Part shown: positions 59,707-64,000 of the stretch, piece by piece | Layout of the letters: each line of letters opens with the position of its first letter | Position numbering within the stretch: position 1 is the stretch's first letter | NCBI GenBank assembly: GCA_964017065.1 | Contig: OZ024783.1 | Span: 626,085 to 690,084, forward strand | Direction of reading: 5' to 3' | DNA: 64,000 nt | Source: Haliclona indistincta | Lineage: Eukaryota; Porifera; Demospongiae; Haplosclerida; Chalinidae | Translations under genes and position numbers: made by a program | The notes under the pieces: generated by a model | The model's database searches: none | Seen by the model: only the letters and a program-made list of their open reading frames with translations | Told to the model about the DNA's origin: nothing

Positions 59707-61716
59707 CCCAGTACTGAGCAGTCAGTATGAGTAGCTAGTACTGAGCAGTCACTATGAGTAGCTAGTACTGAGCAGTCACTATGAGTAGCTAGTACTGAGC
59801 AGTCACTATGAGTAGCTAGTATACTGAGCAGTCACTATGAGTAGCTAGTATTGAGCAGTCACTATGAGTAGCTAGTACTGAGCAGTCACTATGAGTAGCT
59901 AGTACTGAGCAGTCACTGTGAGTAGCTAGTACTGAGCAGTCACTATGAGTAGCTAGTACTGAGCAGTCACTATGAGTAGCTAGTACTGAGCAGTCACTAT
60001 GAGTAGCTAGTACTGAGCAGTCACTATGAGTAGCTAGTACTGAGCAGTCACTATGAGTAGCTAGTACTGAGCAGTCACTATGAGTAGCTAGTACTGAGCA
60101 GTCACTATGAGTAGCTAGTACTGAGCAGTCACTATGAGTAGCTAGTATACTGAGCAGTCACTATGAGTAGCTAGTACTGAGCAGTCACTATGAGTAGCTA
60201 GTACTGAGCAGTCACTATGAGTAGCTAGTACTGAGCAGTCACTATGAGTAGCTAGTACTGAGCAGTCACTATGAGTAGCTAGTACTGAGCAGTCACTATG
60301 AGTAGCTAGTACTGAGCAGTCACTATGAGTAGCTAGTATACTGAGCAGTCACTATGAGTAGCTAGTACTGAGCAGTCACTATGAGTAGCTAGTACTGAGC
60401 AGTCACTATGAGTAGCTAGTACTGAGCAGTCACTATGAGTAGCTAGTACTGAGCAGTCACTATGAGTAGCTAGTACTGAGCAGTCACTATGAGTAGCTAG
60501 TACTGAGCAGTCACTATGAGTAGCTAGTACTGAGCAGTCACTATGAGTAGCTAGTACTGAGCAGTCACTATGAGTAGCTAGTATTGAGCAGTCACTATGA
60601 GTAGCTAGTACTGAGCAGTCACTATGAGTAGCTAGTACTGAGCAGTCACTATGAGTAGCTAGTACTGAGCAGTCACTATGAGTAGCTAGTACTGAGCAGT
60701 CACTATGAGTAGCTAGTATTGAGCAGTCACTATGAGTAGCTAGTACTGAGCAGTCACTATGAGTAGCTAGTACTGAGCAGTCACTATGAGTAGCTAGTAC
60801 TGAGCAGTCACTATGAGTAGCTAGTACTGAGCAGTCACTATGAGTAGCTAGTACTGAGCAGTCACTATGAGTAGCTAGTACTGAGCAGTCACTATGAGTA
60901 GCTAGTACTGAGCAGTCACTATGAGTAGCTAGTACTGAGCAGTCACTATGAGTAGCTAGTACTGAGCAGTCACTATGAGTAGCTAGTACTGAGCAGTCAC
61001 TGTGAGTAGCTAGTACTGAGCAGTCACTATGAGTAGCTAGTACTGAGCAGTCACTATGAGTAGCTAGTACTGAGCAGTCACTATGAGTAGCTAGTATTGA
61101 GCAGTCACTATGAGTAGCTAGTACTGAGCAGTCACTATGAGTAGCTAGTACTGAGCAGTCACTATGAGTAGCTAGTACTGAGCAGTCACTATGAGTAGAT
61201 AGTACTGAGCAGTCACTATGAGTAGCTAGTACTGAGCAGTCACTGTGAGTAGCTAGTACTGAGCAGTCACTATGAGTAGCTAGTACTGAGCAGTCACTAT
61301 GAGTAGCTAGTACTGAGCAGTCACTATGAGTAGCTAGTACTGAACAGTCACTATGAGTAGCTAGTACTGAGCAGTCACTATGAGTAGCTAGTACTGAGCA
61401 GTCACTATGAGTAGCTAGTACTGAGCAGTCACTATGAGTAGCTAGTACTGAGCAGTCACTATGAGTAGCTAGTACTGAGCAGTCACTATGAGTAGCTAGT
61501 ACTGAGCAGTCACTATGAGTAGCTATAGTACTGAGCAGTCACTATGAGTAGCTAGTACTGAGCAGTCACTATGAGTAGCTAGTACTGAGCAGTCACTATG
61601 AGTAGCTAGTACTGAGCAGTCACTATGAGTAGCTAGTACTGAGCAGTCACTATGAGTAGCTAGTACTGAGCAGTCACTATGAGTAGCTAGTACTGAGCAG
61701 TCACTATGAGTAGCTA
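59707..61716. repeat. 27-bp minisatellite, about 75 units
   Basis: The longest array of the unit starting GAGTAGCTAGTACTGAG, 167 bp upstream of gene E. Units with an extra TA occur near 59820, 60148 and 60337 (AGTATACTGAG) and at 61525 (GCTATAGTACTG). It ends in the same TACTTCAACCAAGAACT spacer that borders the other arrays. Confidence 0.97.
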
Positions 61717-61892
61717 CTTCAACCAAGAACTTGGTAGTTTAGCTGAATATTCTTTCTCAATACCTTTTGTATTAGCTTGACTATTGGTCGATTCTGGTAG
61801 TCCAGCAGCTATCTAACTAACCAGGGTCGTGCAGCAAGCTTGTTATTCAATAGCAGCAATAGTTCCCATCCTCTACAAGGACATTGTTATGA
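61717..61892. other. Module spacer remnant
   Basis: Matches the start of the spacer at 9677 (GACTATTGGTCGATTCTGG), then is interrupted by a retrotransposon fragment. Confidence 0.7.
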
Positions 61893-62225
61893 GCGATAGA
61901 TATGATGTTTGTTTGTTTGTTTTGTTGCAAAAACTGAAACAACTAAAGAAAAACAGAAAGTAAGACTAATTTTATAAGCAAAGCTAATTAAATTCATACA
62001 TTTTTTCATTTCAAAATGTGTGAAATGATAAATATCAACCAGTGCGAATGAGTAGTTAAAAAAGAAGAGTTGACAGCTTGAGTTTAAATATAGGAAAAGA
62101 AACTAGTGATTTGACGAAGGTTGGTAACGAGTTCCAGATTTTGATGGCAGATGGAAAAAAAGGAATTTGTGAAAGAAGTTGACTTATACAAAATGGGAAC
62201 AAAATTGTGGATACAGTAACAGCAA
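61893..62225 (-). mobile_element. Non-LTR retrotransposon 3' fragment with (AAAC)n tail
   Basis: Minus-strand residues FPSAIKIWNSLPTFVKSL and FKLKLSTLLF-stop match the usual C-terminal tail of CR1/Jockey-type polyproteins. The 3' end runs into AAACAAACAAAC on the minus strand. A frame change precedes FPSAIK. It joins the module spacer to the gene F 3' flank. Confidence 0.7.
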
Positions 62226-62802
62226 GAAGAAGAGAGGGATTGTACCATGCACATTGACTCTATTACCAATCTTGTTGCGCCGCCTTCTACAATAATGCCT
62301 CCTACAGACACACTCTTACTATTCAAGATCGCATGTGCAGAAAATCAAATAAGTTTAAAACCAAGTGAATATTGATCAGTATCTTATTATGTATATTGAG
62401 ATGTGATACATTGAATAATGAAGTGATTGGTTGGTTGTGGTATGTATGATACATGTAACTAAGAGGATAGTCCCATTTCATTTAGAAGAGAGACGACGAG
62501 AGAAGAATAGTGAGCTCAGTGACTTGATCAGCTAGTGGTTGAGTTGATGCTATCAGAGAATGATAAAGCTAGTGAGAGAACAATGTGTCAGACATTAGAT
62601 TAATCTGTTAGTGCAGTTAGAGCACTGTAATACAGCTTTTGGCAGACTTGAAGAGCAGTGGAGAGAACTTGAAAAAGAGCACTGAGGGACAATAGTCAGA
62701 GGTCCTCATCAGGAGATTCTCACCATTTTAAGCTATGAAGAGCTAGTTAACAAGTAAATTATTATTAAGCTACAATATGATGTATTTTCACTCACTGCAG
62801 GT
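62226..62802. other. 3' flank of gene F
   Basis: Same sequence as the 3' flanks of A (4540-5263) and E (55365-55902). No aminotransferase copy precedes it here; a retrotransposon fragment takes that place. Confidence 0.7.
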
Positions 62803-64000
62803 CTAATCTCCTATAATATTGCAGTCAATGTTCAACAGTGCTGTTCTGAGAGTGTGTTTAGTACACTCTCCTCCCTGACCCTTCAGCCATACAGCCAGCA
62901 TCTCTCTCATACACTGTTTCACTTTTCTGTAATCAGCTTCAATTGTTTTCAGAGCACCATGCTCTATTCTGAGGTGTAGCCCAAGATCAAACCACTCGCT
63001 AGTGATATAGTTTAGAGCTATCATCAAGTCAGGAAGATGAGAGATATCTGCAGCAGTGATACATTATAGAGTGATGATTGTATGATTCACTGACAGTAGA
63101 CTCACCTAATGTACCATCATCAGGTATATTGGACAGGTTTACACTGGGTACTGATGGATCAGAGTGAGTACTGGGAGGAGTCTGACTAACAACTGAAACT
63201 GAGATTGCTACATCGGTTAGCCCTGTCATAATTTATATGCATACCTTTATAAACATATCCAACTTTCTTGACAGTATCTGAGTCTAGTTCAGCCACTTCC
63301 TGTATCAATAGATCATACAATCAGTGACACATCACTATATCATGTGTAGAGTGATCTACTCACCAGAGGATTTCTACCTGTGAATATACTCATACTGTCC
63401 AGATGTTCTCTCAAGCTCAAGTGGCTCTGTGACTCCAGCTGAGGCTGCTGACAGCACTCCCTCACCTCATTTAGGAGGGCAGAGGAGACTGGCTGGTCAC
63501 TCTCCATCAGCTCACACACAGAGGAGGAGCTCAAGAGATGATATGGCTCAAAGAGAAGGGCAGTTTCAGTTGAGAGCTGATTGCTGCCATCCTTACAGCT
63601 GAGGATGACTGGTTTATGAAGAAGAACAGACTTTGCTACATCCTTGATAGCAAACAGGTCTGACACAGGAAGATGTTCTAGTGGCCATTGTTGAAGTAGA
63701 GAGGGAGAGATGAGACACTCAAATGTGGCAAGATTAGGAGCCAGTTCCTTCTGTAGCTCTAGAACCAGTCTGATCACAGCACTGCGATGCTTGCTGTACT
63801 CTACTGGTCTGGTGATGTCCTTGTTGTGGTACATGGTCACTACTACCCAACGATTTTGCTGGATAACCTCCACTACTGTCCTGATACCATCCTCATTGTT
63901 CCATGATATTCCATTTATCCACACAGTACACTTTCTCTCTAGTCCATGGCGAGAATGAGATGTTGACAAGTTTTCACAAAATGACGGAAATGTACATGAT
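62803..64000 (-). CDS. Ankyrin-Roc-COR-Death protein, paralog F, C-terminal part
   Basis: Exons: from beyond the window edge to 63364, then 63299-63245, 63222-63106 and 63047-62803. The visible part is the end of the COR-like region (GLERKCTVWINGISWNNEDG onwards), the linker, and a Death domain (SEWFDLGLHLRIEHGAL... ending NIDCNIIGD). Exon 3 is longer at its 5' side than in the other copies, adding GLTDVAISVS. The frame is open up to the edge. Ankyrin and Roc parts are expected to the right but are not visible. Confidence 0.8.

Overview
This window is animal nuclear DNA, most consistent with a demosponge such as Amphimedon (inference). It has compact genes with short GT-AG introns, animal domain sets (cullin-5, TRIM-NHL, a seven-helix receptor, ankyrin-Roc-COR-Death proteins), many non-LTR retrotransposon pieces and many short foldback DNA elements. 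There is no prokaryotic gene organisation.

Layout. 1-714 holds the first exons of a cullin-5 gene on the minus strand, running off the left edge. 2580-3959 is an intronless class III aminotransferase (plus). From about 5.2 to 34 kb a minus-strand tandem cluster encodes Ankyrin-Roc-COR-Death proteins. Copy A (5264-9444) and copy D (30394-33968) look intact. Copy B (15813-16901) is cut down to ankyrin repeats, and copy C (21100-24776) has a 2-bp frameshift. A 27-bp minisatellite starts about 165 bp upstream of A, B, C and E; D has a 38-bp array further upstream. Between the copies sit two related composite elements (T1, T2), a non-LTR element (27150-29607) and nested insertions. 35.4-38.2 kb is a transposon-rich patch with a broken Ig-like domain. 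38.5-40.1 kb carries decayed C-terminal cullin-5 exons, 40718-42874 a TRIM-NHL gene (plus), 43-46.5 kb more foldback elements, and 47995-50536 nine intact N-terminal cullin-5 exons (minus). 50971-52155 is a seven-helix receptor (plus), 53424-54809 a pseudogene copy of the aminotransferase, 55903-59540 copy E, 59707-61716 the longest 27-bp array, and 62803-64000 the C-terminal part of copy F.

The left 5.9 kb and the block from about 49.7 to 56.5 kb are copies of one segment (cullin-5 5' exons, a stray COR fragment, aminotransferase, Death-type gene), so the window records a segmental duplication about 50 kb apart plus local tandem duplication. The Ankyrin-Roc-COR-Death paralogs share a nearly identical GTPase/COR core but differ in ankyrin number and Death-domain sequence. 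That is the pattern expected of a rapidly turning-over family of intracellular sensors or adaptors; their function is inferred from domains only.
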